A DNA stretch of 64,000 bases. Source: Botrimarina colliarenosi. Its GTDB lineage: Bacteria > Planctomycetota > Planctomycetia > Pirellulales > Lacipirellulaceae. Made by a program: the position numbers and the translations under genes. Positions 37,127 to 44,376 of this stretch are shown piece by piece. Each line of letters begins with the position of its first letter. The stretch's first letter is position 1. The notes under the pieces are model-generated. The model was not told where the DNA came from, ran no database searches, and saw only the letters and a program-made list of their open reading frames with translations. Location of the stretch: positions 2,016,179 through 2,080,178 of the forward strand of contig NZ_SJPR01000001.1 in the NCBI RefSeq assembly GCF_007859955.1. Reading direction: 5' to 3'.

Positions 37127-37360
37127 TCAGTCGCGGGGACGGACCGCACCGGTCAGGCCGCTGTAGTCGACGCGATCAGCCGCGTGCCAGAGCGGGAAGC
37201 CCTGACGGACGCGTTCGGCGAGGATCTCGAGCTTCTCTTGCGAGCCGGCCGGCGCGGCGGTCGGCTGGAACTCCTGGTCCTGGGCGCGCGGGACAAAGTC
37301 CTCGTCGTGGCCGTACTTCAGGATCGCTTCGAAAACGTTGCCAAGGGTGGGATCGGCCAT
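37127..37360 (-). CDS. Small conserved-looking protein, 77 residues
   Basis: The start at 37360 has a good AAAGGAG ribosome-binding site about 7 bp upstream and the gene ends in a clear terminator, so it is a stand-alone expressed unit. The sequence is mixed and soluble. Its second half (EKLEILAERVRQGFPLWHA, then ADRVDY) matches a motif I associate with small planctomycete proteins of unknown function. There is no cysteine, signal or membrane segment. Confidence 0.8.
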   Translation of the reverse strand: MADPTLGNVFEAILKYGHDEDFVPRAQDQEFQPTAAPAGSQEKLEILAERVRQGFPLWHAADRVDYSGLTGAVRPRD

Positions 37361-37878
37361 GGATGGCTCCTTTCGGTCGCGGAGGGCGCCGCTTCGCCGG
37401 GATGACCGGCGGCGGGGTCGCCTTCCTATGTGTCAAGCACCTATGTTTCAAGCCAATGGCCGGGCGTTGCGATTACGCCTCGGTTGGCCTTTTTCCGCCA
37501 AGCAGTGACACATCCTTGCGTCGATCACCTTTACGCTCCGTCTCGCACGCTACGAAAGGACCACGAAAACGGTTCAATCGTTGCGGTACGAATCTTCGCG
37601 GAGGGGAGAAACCTGCGGCAAACTCGCGGGGGCGGGATCCCCACGACGCCAGACAGATTTACCCGCCCAACGTCGCGAGTAGACCTCATCGTCCGACGGG
37701 ACCCGCCCCGTGAGGGGATCCCGTCGGTTACGAGGTCGAAGGATTATCGCTGTGGGGATTGTGAAGTCAAGTTTTTTAGCGGGGGCGATACGGGGGGTTG
37801 ACCGGTTCGGGACAGCCCGCTGTCAAGGGGCGCCGACTAGGGGGTTGGCGACGCCCCCCACGCCCCCGCAAGCCTTGT
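37361..37878. other. 518-bp gene-free region, lower GC, with hairpin
   Basis: No reading frame here has plausible protein character. The stretch 37430-37640 is lower in GC than its surroundings. A near-perfect hairpin sits at 37693-37727 (ccgacggga pairing with tcccgtcgg, and cccc with gggg inside). The part nearest 37361 holds the promoter and ribosome-binding site of the 77-residue gene. The rest could carry an untranslated RNA, but this is only a possibility. Confidence 0.45.
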
Positions 37879-38529
37879 TCAGAAGGCGAACAACTGGCCC
37901 CACGACACCGCGACGGCCCGCGGGTCGGCGGTGAGCCGCAGCATCGCGGCCGCCACCAACGCGACGCCCGCGCCCAGCAAGAGCCAACCCCGCGGGTTCG
38001 GCCGGATCGCCACGCCCCGCAGGGCCCGCTCGACCGACCGCCCGAGCCGCCGCCAGCCCGCCAGGTCCTGTCGGCCGCCGCTGGCGATGAGGCTCGTGTT
38101 GCGCATCCAGGCGAACGTGTCGAGGTGGCAGTTCACGCCAATCTGGGGCAGCACCAGGCTCTCGCCCGCCCACCGGCCCGACCCGTCAAGCTTCCGCACC
38201 GCTTCGGAGAGGACCGGACGCAGCTCCTCGGCCGACAGGTTGTAGACCACCAGCCGCGGCCGACAGAGCATCGCGGCGAGCGTCACCCACAGCCAGTAGA
38301 ACGCCAGCAGGAAGAGCCAGACGAAGTCGCCCAGCTCGACCGTCGCGGCGTCGGGACGGAACAGGGCGATCGGGCCGACAAAGATCAGCCCCGTGAGGGC
38401 CATGCCGAGCGTCGCCAAGTCGGCCGCCCCGGTGACCAAGACCGGCCGCGTGCGCAGGTTCAGCAGCCCCAGCAGCAGGAGGTAGGACCCGAGCGGGACC
38501 GCGGCGATCGCGAAGCGGAGCGGGTCCAT
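37879..38529 (-). CDS. Multi-pass membrane protein
   Basis: A 216-residue protein. Hydrophobic helices lie at about 5-24, 30-52, 68-90 and 185-203; a soluble loop of about 90 residues (VVYNLSAEELRPVLSEAVRK) lies between helices 3 and 4. The start codon overlaps the stop of the upstream gene (TGATG), so the two are co-translated. No family is recognised; the loop suggests a cytoplasmic or periplasmic binding region. Confidence 0.75.
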   Translation of the reverse strand: MDPLRFAIAAVPLGSYLLLLGLLNLRTRPVLVTGAADLATLGMALTGLIFVGPIALFRPDAATVELGDFVWLFLLAFYWLWVTLAAMLCRPRLVVYNLSAEELRPVLSEAVRKLDGSGRWAGESLVLPQIGVNCHLDTFAWMRNTSLIASGGRQDLAGWRRLGRSVERALRGVAIRPNPRGWLLLGAGVALVAAAMLRLTADPRAVAVSWGQLFAF

Positions 38530-38957
38530 CAGGCGCGGGCCGACTCCGTTTCTTGCGACGGCTTGTCGCGCTCGCCCCGGTGGTCTTCGAGCAGCCGCAC
38601 CAGGGTCTGGGTGTGCTCGGCGACGCGGCGGCGGCTCTCGGCCCGGAAGCGGACGCTCGACGCCCAGGCGTCCCAAACGCCCAGCACAAAGATCAGCCCG
38701 GCCAGCAGCACCAGCGCGGCCATGTAAACGACCACCCACCACGGCTCGCGCGGCGTCACCGGCCAGAGGGCGATGAGCCCCCCCACCACGGCGATCGAGG
38801 CCGTAGCGGTCCAGCGCCGCAGCGTCCGCGAGCGGGCGAAACGCCGCTCGGCGGGGTCGGTCTCTTCCCGGGCGTCGGCCCACTCGCGGCGGTGCGAGTC
38901 GAGCAGCACCCCGGCCAGAGCCAGCAGCACGAGCGACAGCAGCGAGGTGGTGACCAT
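38529..38957 (-). CDS. Small membrane protein paired with the next gene
   Basis: A 142-residue protein (ATG 38957; a TTG two codons earlier is possible). There is an N-terminal helix (3-20), an Arg/Glu-rich loop (HRREWADAREETDPAERR), two further helices (about 50-70 and 75-98) and a charged C-terminal tail. It is translationally coupled to the downstream membrane protein, suggesting a complex. The function is unknown. Confidence 0.7.
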   Translation of the reverse strand: MVTTSLLSLVLLALAGVLLDSHRREWADAREETDPAERRFARSRTLRRWTATASIAVVGGLIALWPVTPREPWWVVVYMAALVLLAGLIFVLGVWDAWASSVRFRAESRRRVAEHTQTLVRLLEDHRGERDKPSQETESARA

Positions 38958-39498
38958 GGACAACGACTAAACGAGCGAATCGGGTAAACGAACGAATCGG
39001 GCAAACGAGCGGGAGCGGGCAAACGGCGTCAGCAACCGTCTCCTATCTACCTAGGATACCGACCCGCGGCGGCGGTGTCGCGTGATCGCGAGGCGTGGCC
39101 AAAACCGCCGCGCGAAATCCGTTTTTGTTGGCGCCCGACCCGGGACAGGTGGCGAGGTCCTTCCAACCATTCGGGTACGCGCACCTGGCCAGAAGTGGGG
39201 TTGCGGCGGGGGCGGCGCTGTCGGGTTCAGAGGGGTAACCACGAAGGAACGACGGGGACGAAGGGATTGGCGGTCAACCCGGGCGTTTGGGGGCGAGGGT
39301 TATTCAAACCGCGTGGACCTGGGTGACCGCCTCCGCGACCTCAACGGTTTACGGATCGCGGACGGCACGACCGACGTAAGGCGATCTTCCGTCGTGGCAA
39401 AGGTCTACGGGAAGGAGTTTTTGGAAATGACGATGAACGCTCGAAGTGAGCTATGTCGCCGCATGCGAAAGAAGGTTCGCCGGCAGTTTGAATACTCG
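38958..39498. other. 541-bp gap without a supported gene
   Basis: It contains the short tandem repeat at 38969-39020 and, near 39236-39275, a short accacgaaggaacgacgg-type word common in this window's intergenic DNA. A long plus-strand open frame crosses it into the ferredoxin gene, but its protein is Arg/Gly-rich and antisense to ferredoxin, so it is not accepted. Confidence 0.45.
38969..39020. repeat. 17-18 bp tandem repeat, three units
   Basis: Three consecutive units of the pattern aaacgagcgaatcgggt (17, 17 and 18 bp) with a truncated fourth. It lies directly upstream of the membrane-protein pair, in its leader or promoter region. Confidence 0.8.
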
Positions 39499-39777
39499 CT
39501 AGCCTTCCGCCAGCGGAGGCTTTTTCTCCGTTATCGGCGGGCGCCCGGCCGCCTTGTCGGCGTTCAGCTGGATGTAGTGGTTCCACTCAGCGGGAACTTC
39601 GTTCTCGGGAAATATCGCCTCGACGGGGCACTCACTGCGGCAGGCGTCGCAGTCGATGCACTCGTCGGGGTCGATGTACAGCATCCGGTCGCCCTCGCGG
39701 AAGCAGTCGCACGGGCAGACGGTGATGCAATCGGTATACTTGCACCCATCGCAGGGCGCCGTGACGACATAGGCCAT
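39499..39777 (-). CDS. Ferredoxin of the 7Fe/8Fe type
   Basis: A 92-residue electron carrier. Ten cysteines are visible: Cys9, 12, 17, 21, 23, 25, 40, 43, 46 and 50. The pattern APCDGCKYTDCITVCP and DECIDCDACRSECPVEAIF matches the Azotobacter FdI/FdxA family, with clusters split between the two motifs as in seven-iron ferredoxins; Cys23 is extra. A strong AAAGGAG ribosome-binding site precedes ATG 39777. The tail (residues 60-92) is short and ends PPLAEG. It is divergent from the sigma-kinase fusion gene across 87 bp. Confidence 0.93.
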   Translation of the reverse strand: MAYVVTAPCDGCKYTDCITVCPCDCFREGDRMLYIDPDECIDCDACRSECPVEAIFPENEVPAEWNHYIQLNADKAAGRPPITEKKPPLAEG

Positions 39778-39864
39778 TCGATTTTCTCCTTTATTCGAGG
39801 CGGGGTGTGAACTGTGCGGCCCGCACGAGGCTCTCTGTAAAGGGCATTCGATTCCGAGGCAGCG

Positions 39865-41148
39865 GTGGACAGCGATTCCAAGAAAAACGGAGTACACGCG
39901 TCGCGAAGCGAGCCGGTTGCGCCCGACTCGATGCGCTTGTTGGATCGCTTCCAGGCGGGAGACAGCCAGGCAGCGCCCGAGATATTCGATCGGTACGTCG
40001 CCCGACTTATCGGCTTGGCCCGGTCCCGTTTGAGCCAGGGCTTGAAGCGCCGCATCGACCCCGAAGACGTTGTCCACTCTGCCTACCGAAGCTTCTTCGT
40101 CCACGCGGCAGAGGGCGACTTCGCCTTGGAGCAGTCGGGGGACCTTTGGCGGCTGCTTGCCCAGATTACGCTCAACAAGTTGCGGAAGCAGGCCGAGCGT
40201 CATACGGCGGCCCGCCGAGACTTCCGTCGCGATGAAGGAGACGCCAAGGCGGCCTTCCAAGCGTCCGCCGAGCCAGCACCCGAGGAGGCCGCTGCGCTCA
40301 TCGAGCAAGTGCGGCTCGTCGCGGAGCGGCTCTCGGCCGATGAGCGCTTCGTGCTCTCCGCGTACCTACGCGGCGACTCTGTCGACATGATCGCCAAGCG
40401 ACTCGCGAAATCACCTCGTACTGTGCGGAGGGCATTGGCTCGCGTTCGAACGCAAACCGAGCGCCAGCTGCTCGGGTCTGGTGAGTGCTGCGAGGTGTCG
40501 GTGGATGAGACGCCTCTTGAGTACCCAATCCCCTACTCCGACTTTCGGCTTGAGCGGCTGATCGGCGCGGGCGGCATGGGCAAGGTCTATCTCGCAACTC
40601 AGCAAAGCACCGGCGAGGTCGTCGCGGTCAAGGCGCTTCGAAAAGTCCGCCAGACTGATAATCGGGCCGTGAAGCAATTCCTGCACGAAGCGGCCGTTGT
40701 CGAGCGGATGGATCATCCTGGGGTCATTCGGGTGCGCGGGCTTGGCCGGTTTCCGACAGGCGGTTACTTCATCGTGATGGACTTAATCGACGGTGGCGAT
40801 CTGCAAACACTGATCGACACGCAGCGTCTGCCTCTTACCGCGGCCGTTGCTATCCTTGAGCGGGTGGCCGAAGCGATCGTCCACGCCCACCAGGCCGGTG
40901 TGGTTCACTGCGACCTGAAACCGGCGAACATCTTGCTCGGTCGTGACCAGAGGGTCGTTGTGACCGACTTTGGCTTTGCCCAGATCATCGCCGGTGAAAG
41001 AGCACCGGCGGCTCTTGGAGGCACGCTTGGCTACCTGGCGCCTGAGCTGCTTGAACGCCGCGGGCGGCCTACGCCAGCGGCCGATGTCTACAGCCTTGGA
41101 AGAATCCTTGAAAGGATCGTCGATTCCGAGCAGTCGTCCTTGCGCTGA
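39865..41148 (+). CDS. ECF sigma factor fused to Ser/Thr kinase, ends at in-frame TGA
   Basis: A 427-residue single chain from GTG 39865 (an internal ATG at 39931 is possible). Residues 23-110 form sigma region 2 (IDPEDVVHSAYRSFFVHA, LAQITLNKLRKQAERH). Residues 150-203 form region 4 (LSADERFVLSAYLRGDSVDM, then the RTVRRALARVRTQ helix). From 226 a Hanks kinase begins: GAGGMG (234-239), Lys256, HCDLKPAN (348-355, Cys for the usual Arg), DFG (368-370), APE (392-394), DVYSLG (407-412). The chain stops just before the last kinase helices. The three bases of the stop (41146-41148) are TGA, and the same frame continues with C-lobe-like sequence. A one-base change (CGA to TGA) would explain it. Confidence 0.85.
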   Translation: MDSDSKKNGVHASRSEPVAPDSMRLLDRFQAGDSQAAPEIFDRYVARLIGLARSRLSQGLKRRIDPEDVVHSAYRSFFVHAAEGDFALEQSGDLWRLLAQITLNKLRKQAERHTAARRDFRRDEGDAKAAFQASAEPAPEEAAALIEQVRLVAERLSADERFVLSAYLRGDSVDMIAKRLAKSPRTVRRALARVRTQTERQLLGSGECCEVSVDETPLEYPIPYSDFRLERLIGAGGMGKVYLATQQSTGEVVAVKALRKVRQTDNRAVKQFLHEAAVVERMDHPGVIRVRGLGRFPTGGYFIVMDLIDGGDLQTLIDTQRLPLTAAVAILERVAEAIVHAHQAGVVHCDLKPANILLGRDQRVVVTDFGFAQIIAGERAPAALGGTLGYLAPELLERRGRPTPAADVYSLGRILERIVDSEQSSLR

Positions 41149-41271
41149 GTCTCGGAATGTTGCTTGTCGGAAGACGCTTGCAAGAGGCCGCCGACGGCGG
41201 CCGCTTTTCTCGACCTGTTGCGAGACGCGGCGGATGCCGATCAGTCAGTAATGGCCGGCTCGCCGCTGTAG
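41146..41271 (+). other. In-frame continuation of the kinase after TGA
   Basis: Reading on in frame past the TGA gives VSECCLSEDACKRPP, then TAAAFLDLLRDAADADQ, and ends at TAG 41269-41271. This matches the usual end of a Hanks kinase: a Cys-Leu-x-x-Asp segment, the invariant Arg-Pro (KRPPTA), then a helix rich in Leu and Arg. The last ten codons run into the convergent carbonic-anhydrase-like gene. It may be a recent nonsense mutation, a stop readthrough, or a sequence error; the protein could be a truncated kinase that is still a sigma factor. Confidence 0.8.
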
Positions 41272-41786
41272 CCCCCTTCGCGATAGGCGGCCACGTACCG
41301 GGCGTAGTTGTCGGGCGACTCGTCGAGGTTGCGGATCTCGGCTTCGGTCAGCGGGCGTTTTACCTGGGCCGGGACGCCCGCCACCAGCATGCCCGAGGGG
41401 GCGGTGAAGCCGGTGCGGACCAGTGACCCCGCCGCTACCAGCGTGTGCGGTTCGATCACGCACTTGTCGAGCAGCACGGCGCCCATCCCGATCAGCACCC
41501 GATCCTTGATCGTGCAGGCGTGGAGGACCGCGTTGTGGCCGACCGTCACGCGGCTGCCAATGGTGAGCGGGCCGGTGTCGTGCGTGACGTGGAGCGTGCA
41601 GTTGTCCTGCACGTTGGTCAGCTCGCCGATCCGGATCGGGCAGACGTCGCCACGCACGACCGCGTTGAACCAGACGCTGGAGTGGGCGCCGATCTCGACG
41701 TCGCCGATGATCCGCGCGCCGTCGGCGACGAAGACGGTCTCGTGAAGACGGGGAAGCACGCCGCGGAAAGGAAGGATCGTCGCCAT
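41241..41786 (-). CDS. Gamma-carbonic-anhydrase-like hexapeptide protein
   Basis: A 181-residue left-handed beta-helix protein of the YrdA/Cam family; ATG 41786 was chosen because upstream residues are not conserved in type. Hexapeptide repeats run through ARIIGDVEIGAHSSVWFNAV. Candidate zinc histidines are in TLHVTHDTG and TVGHNAVLHACTI, the positions expected in gamma-class enzymes. It may be a carbonic anhydrase, but the family includes other acyltransferase-like members. It converges on, and slightly overlaps, the kinase continuation. Confidence 0.88.
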   Translation of the reverse strand: MATILPFRGVLPRLHETVFVADGARIIGDVEIGAHSSVWFNAVVRGDVCPIRIGELTNVQDNCTLHVTHDTGPLTIGSRVTVGHNAVLHACTIKDRVLIGMGAVLLDKCVIEPHTLVAAGSLVRTGFTAPSGMLVAGVPAQVKRPLTEAEIRNLDESPDNYARYVAAYREGGYSGEPAITD

Positions 41787-41885
41787 GCGGCGATTGTAGC
41801 AAGCAAGACTGGCGGTCGAGCCCCAGAGGGGCGGCAGCGCGTAGCCAGGGGCGTGAGCCCCTGGAACCGGTTCGCCTTTCAATCA

Positions 41886-41946
41886 ACAGCCCCGGAGGGG
41901 CGAGAGCAACTCCGCAATCGAGTTGCTGCCGCCCCTCCGGGGCTGT
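41886..41946. repeat. Palindromic element family D
   Basis: 26-bp inverted arms (41886-41911 and 41921-41946, two mismatches) with a 9-nt loop; the core is cagccccggaggggcg. A smaller palindrome, ccaggggcgtgagcccctgg, lies next to it at 41846-41865. Both are between the carbonic-anhydrase-like gene start and the anti-sigma gene stop. Confidence 0.9.
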
Positions 41947-41959
41947 AGCTCGGCTGCTT

Positions 41960-42937
41960 CTACTGCGGCGCCACTTTTAGTTGGATCCGCAGCACCACGA
42001 AGCGGCGGGGGGCGGCGCCGGGGGTGGCGGCGTGTTGTTGCTTTTGTTGCTGCAGCAGCTGGGCGATCTGCTCGGGGGTGAGCGTCACCCGCAGCGGCAC
42101 CGCGCGGACGCTTGGCGTTGGCGCAGGCGTGGTGGTCGGGGTGGCGGTCGATGTCCGGTCGGGGGCGACCTTCACGAGCGAGCCCTCCTCGTCGCCCAGT
42201 TCGCCGAGCAAGCGGTCGAGCTCGCTCTGCTCCCCTTCGAGATAGACGAGCTGGTCCTGCGCGTCGGTCGACTCGGCCGGCTCGCTGACCGCCATCAAGG
42301 CGCCGGGGAGCTGCGCCGACTTGGTGGGCTGGAACGCCAGCCGTTGGCGGAGTTGTTGGTACGCCTCGGGGGTCGGGCGGTAGTTGACCAGCTGCATGCC
42401 GGGCGACGACTGCTGCATCGCGTTGAGGTACGACGCGAGCTGTTGTGAGTTGATGACGGCGCGCTGTTGCTGCGCAACCTGCGCCACTTGGGCGGGGCCT
42501 TTGGCCGGCTCGGGGCGGCCGTAGAAGCTGATCATCACCACCGCGGCGGCCGCGACGACGGCCCAGCCCCACTGGCGAGCGCCCTTGCCGACCGGCAGAC
42601 CGAAGTAGCCCTCCGGCTCGAGGCGATCCGCCAGCTCGACGGGTTCGCCCTCACCAGTCGCTTGACGACCCCCTGCCTGACGACCCCCTGCCCGACGACG
42701 CAGCGCCTCGGCGACAACACTCGAAGCGAGGTCCCGCGTAAAGACCGGCGCCGGCGCCGTGTGACAGAGTTGGCTCAAGCCGGCGAGCTCGTCGGCGAAG
42801 CGCCGCGCCGCCGGGTCGTTGGCCAGCCGCTGCTCGATGTCGGCCGCCTCTTGCGGAGACAGTTCGCCATCGAGGTAGGCGCTGATCCGTTCGCCTAGCT
42901 CGTCGGGGAGCGTCGTGTTGTTGGGGTTTTGGTTCAT
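41960..42937 (-). CDS. Membrane anti-sigma factor
   Basis: A 325-residue protein. The N-terminal 60 residues match an anti-sigma domain (ISAYLDGELSPQEAADIEQR). A single membrane helix lies near 124-140 (WGWAVVAAAAVVMISFYG in part), so the N-terminus is cytoplasmic and the rest periplasmic. The external part is Gln/Pro-rich (LLQQQKQQHAATP) without a recognised domain. The upstream gene on the same strand is an ECF sigma factor, the expected partner. ATG 42937 is preferred over a longer frame. Confidence 0.85.
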   Translation of the reverse strand: MNQNPNNTTLPDELGERISAYLDGELSPQEAADIEQRLANDPAARRFADELAGLSQLCHTAPAPVFTRDLASSVVAEALRRRAGGRQAGGRQATGEGEPVELADRLEPEGYFGLPVGKGARQWGWAVVAAAAVVMISFYGRPEPAKGPAQVAQVAQQQRAVINSQQLASYLNAMQQSSPGMQLVNYRPTPEAYQQLRQRLAFQPTKSAQLPGALMAVSEPAESTDAQDQLVYLEGEQSELDRLLGELGDEEGSLVKVAPDRTSTATPTTTPAPTPSVRAVPLRVTLTPEQIAQLLQQQKQQHAATPGAAPRRFVVLRIQLKVAPQ

Positions 42938-43082
42938 CGGTTCGATTCCGAATCGTTGAGAAGAAGCAGTTCCATGCCGCGAGGGTTCGCGGCGGCTCTC
43001 TCGGTTCTCTAAACGGTTGGTCGTTGTAAGCGGGGAATTGGTTCCCAAGTCGAAAGCCCGTGAAGGCTTTCCCGCTTTACTT

Positions 43083-43199
43083 ATTCCCCCTCCCTTTCAG
43101 GGAGGGGTTAGGGGAGGGTCTCGGCGATCAGGACAGGAAAACGCCCCTGTGATGAACGGTCTCACCCTCCCCTAGCCCCTCCCTAAAAAGGAGGGGAAT
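43083..43199. repeat. Composite palindrome family E, copy 1
   Basis: About 117 bp. The outer arms begin attccccctccctttcaggg and end in the complement; each arm is itself a hairpin of ccctccc/gggaggg type. The centre holds the words atcaggacagg and cctgtgatga. It lies in the gap between the ECF sigma and anti-sigma genes (42938-43286), which otherwise has no gene. A second copy is at 63539-63653. Confidence 0.9.
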
Positions 43200-43240
43200 T
43201 CTTTTCCTCTCGCCTTATCCGAGTCTATGTAAGTCTTATC

Positions 43241-43266
43241 CGCGTTTATTCGTGTAATTCGTGGGC
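43241..43266. repeat. Half-copy of palindromic family F
   Basis: The sequence cgcgtttattcgtgtaattc plus gtgggc matches 23 of 26 bases of the right arm of the family F palindrome at 16687-16712. No second arm is found here. Confidence 0.8.
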
Positions 43267-43286
43267 TTCTTCCTTCTTCACAGCGT

Positions 43287-43979
43287 TCAAACCTCACCGA
43301 GCGTTTCCGCAAGGCGTTCGCGGAGTTGCGAGCGGGCGCGGAACAGGCGGCTGCGGACCGTGCCGATCGGGGCGCCAATCAGCTCGGCGATCTGCTGGTA
43401 GTCCATTTCCTCGAACTCGCGGAGGACGATCACCTGGCGGTGGTCCTCTTCGAGCTCGGCGATCGCGGCGTGCAGCAGCTCGGCGCGCTCGCCTTGGAAG
43501 GTGGACTCGGTCGGGCCGGTCGCCTCGGCGAGCGGCTCGACGCCCCCCGCTTCTTGGACGGCGTTGAGCGACACGCGCGGGCGGCGTTTGCGGCCCTTGC
43601 TGATCGCTTGGTTGAACGCGATGCGGTAGATCCAGGTGTAGAAGCGGCTGGAGCGTTGGAAGCTCGACAGCTTGAGGTAAGCCTGGACAAAGGCCTCTTG
43701 GGCGACGTCCTCGGCCTCCTCGGCCGAACCGGTGAGGCGGGTGAGCGACGCCCGGAGGCGGTCTTGGTAGCGGCCGACCAGCTCGCCGTAGGCGGACGAC
43801 TGGCCGGCGAGTGTGCAGTCGATCAGCCGGTCGTCGATCGTCTGATCGGCGTCGAGCGGCTTTCGTTCGGAGGCCGCAGCGTCGGAAGTCGTGGCGTCGG
43901 GCGTCGAAGCGCGGTGGTCCACGGCGCCGGCAAAGGCCGCGCCGAGGGCGTGCGTCAGCGGGATCGATACGCTCGACAA
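43287..43979 (-). CDS. RpoE-like ECF sigma factor
   Basis: A sigma factor of about 230 residues. Region 2 is classical (EEAEDVAQEAFVQAYLKLS, FYTWIYRIAFNQAISKGRK) and region 4 is clear (EFEEMDYQQIAELIGAPIGT, then VRSRLFRARSQLRERL). The start is uncertain: TTG 43979 has a GAGGA site 7 bp upstream and is preferred, but the frame stays open to 44162 and GTG codons occur inside. The downstream gene is a membrane anti-sigma factor, so this is probably a surface-stress regulon pair. Confidence 0.9.
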   Translation of the reverse strand: MSSVSIPLTHALGAAFAGAVDHRASTPDATTSDAAASERKPLDADQTIDDRLIDCTLAGQSSAYGELVGRYQDRLRASLTRLTGSAEEAEDVAQEAFVQAYLKLSSFQRSSRFYTWIYRIAFNQAISKGRKRRPRVSLNAVQEAGGVEPLAEATGPTESTFQGERAELLHAAIAELEEDHRQVIVLREFEEMDYQQIAELIGAPIGTVRSRLFRARSQLRERLAETLGEV

Positions 43980-44302
43980 GCTGTCGTCCTCGGGGGAGGA
44001 GTCGGGAGGGCCGCCGCGATGGGGTCCGTCGTCCCGGTCCTTGGGGGCGTCGTCTTGGGGGAGGTGGTCCGTCAAACGACGCTCCGCACGGCGGGATAGC
44101 GGGCGGCGTCGGGGGGTGGGACGCCCCCACCCGGGGAGAAGTTCCCCCAGCCCGCCGCCCAATAAGGGCCTACAGCTAGTAAACTATGGCGCCGTCACGC
44201 TTTACGGCTGCTGAATCGTTGGACTTCCGGGGCCTTGTGTCAAACTGGGGCCGCAGAAACCGCCAAGACGCCACGAGCGCCAAGGCATGCCAGCAATTTT
44301 CT

Positions 44303-44363
44303 GACAGGATCAACAGGATCGACCGGATGACGGCCAATCCCGTCGATCCTGTTTGATCCTGTC
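44303..44363. repeat. Palindromic element family H, upstream of bioF
   Basis: Inverted arms of about 21-22 bp (44303-44323 and 44342-44363, one base indel) made of gacaggatcaacaggatcgac. It ends 13 bp before the bioF start, so it probably overlaps the translation start region. The 397-bp gap between the sigma start and bioF holds nothing else recognisable, apart from a possible extension of the sigma frame. Confidence 0.85.
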
Positions 44364-44376
44364 GAAATTCGCCCCG

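Noticed and set aside
37430..37801. Plus-strand open frame of about 120 codons in the gene-free region
   Set aside because: No ribosome-binding site, no domain, and codon use unlike neighbours.
37800..37880. tRNA-like ggttcgggac segment
   Set aside because: No acceptor, D or anticodon stems could be formed around it.
39082..39810. Plus-strand open frame over the ferredoxin gene
   Set aside because: It mixes intergenic and antisense-ferredoxin sequence; the ferredoxin has all cysteine motifs and a strong ribosome-binding site.
43980..44162. N-terminal extension of the ECF sigma factor at 43287
   Set aside because: The frame is open but Pro/Arg-rich with no ATG; a TTG start at 43979 with a ribosome-binding site is more plausible. 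The choice is not certain.
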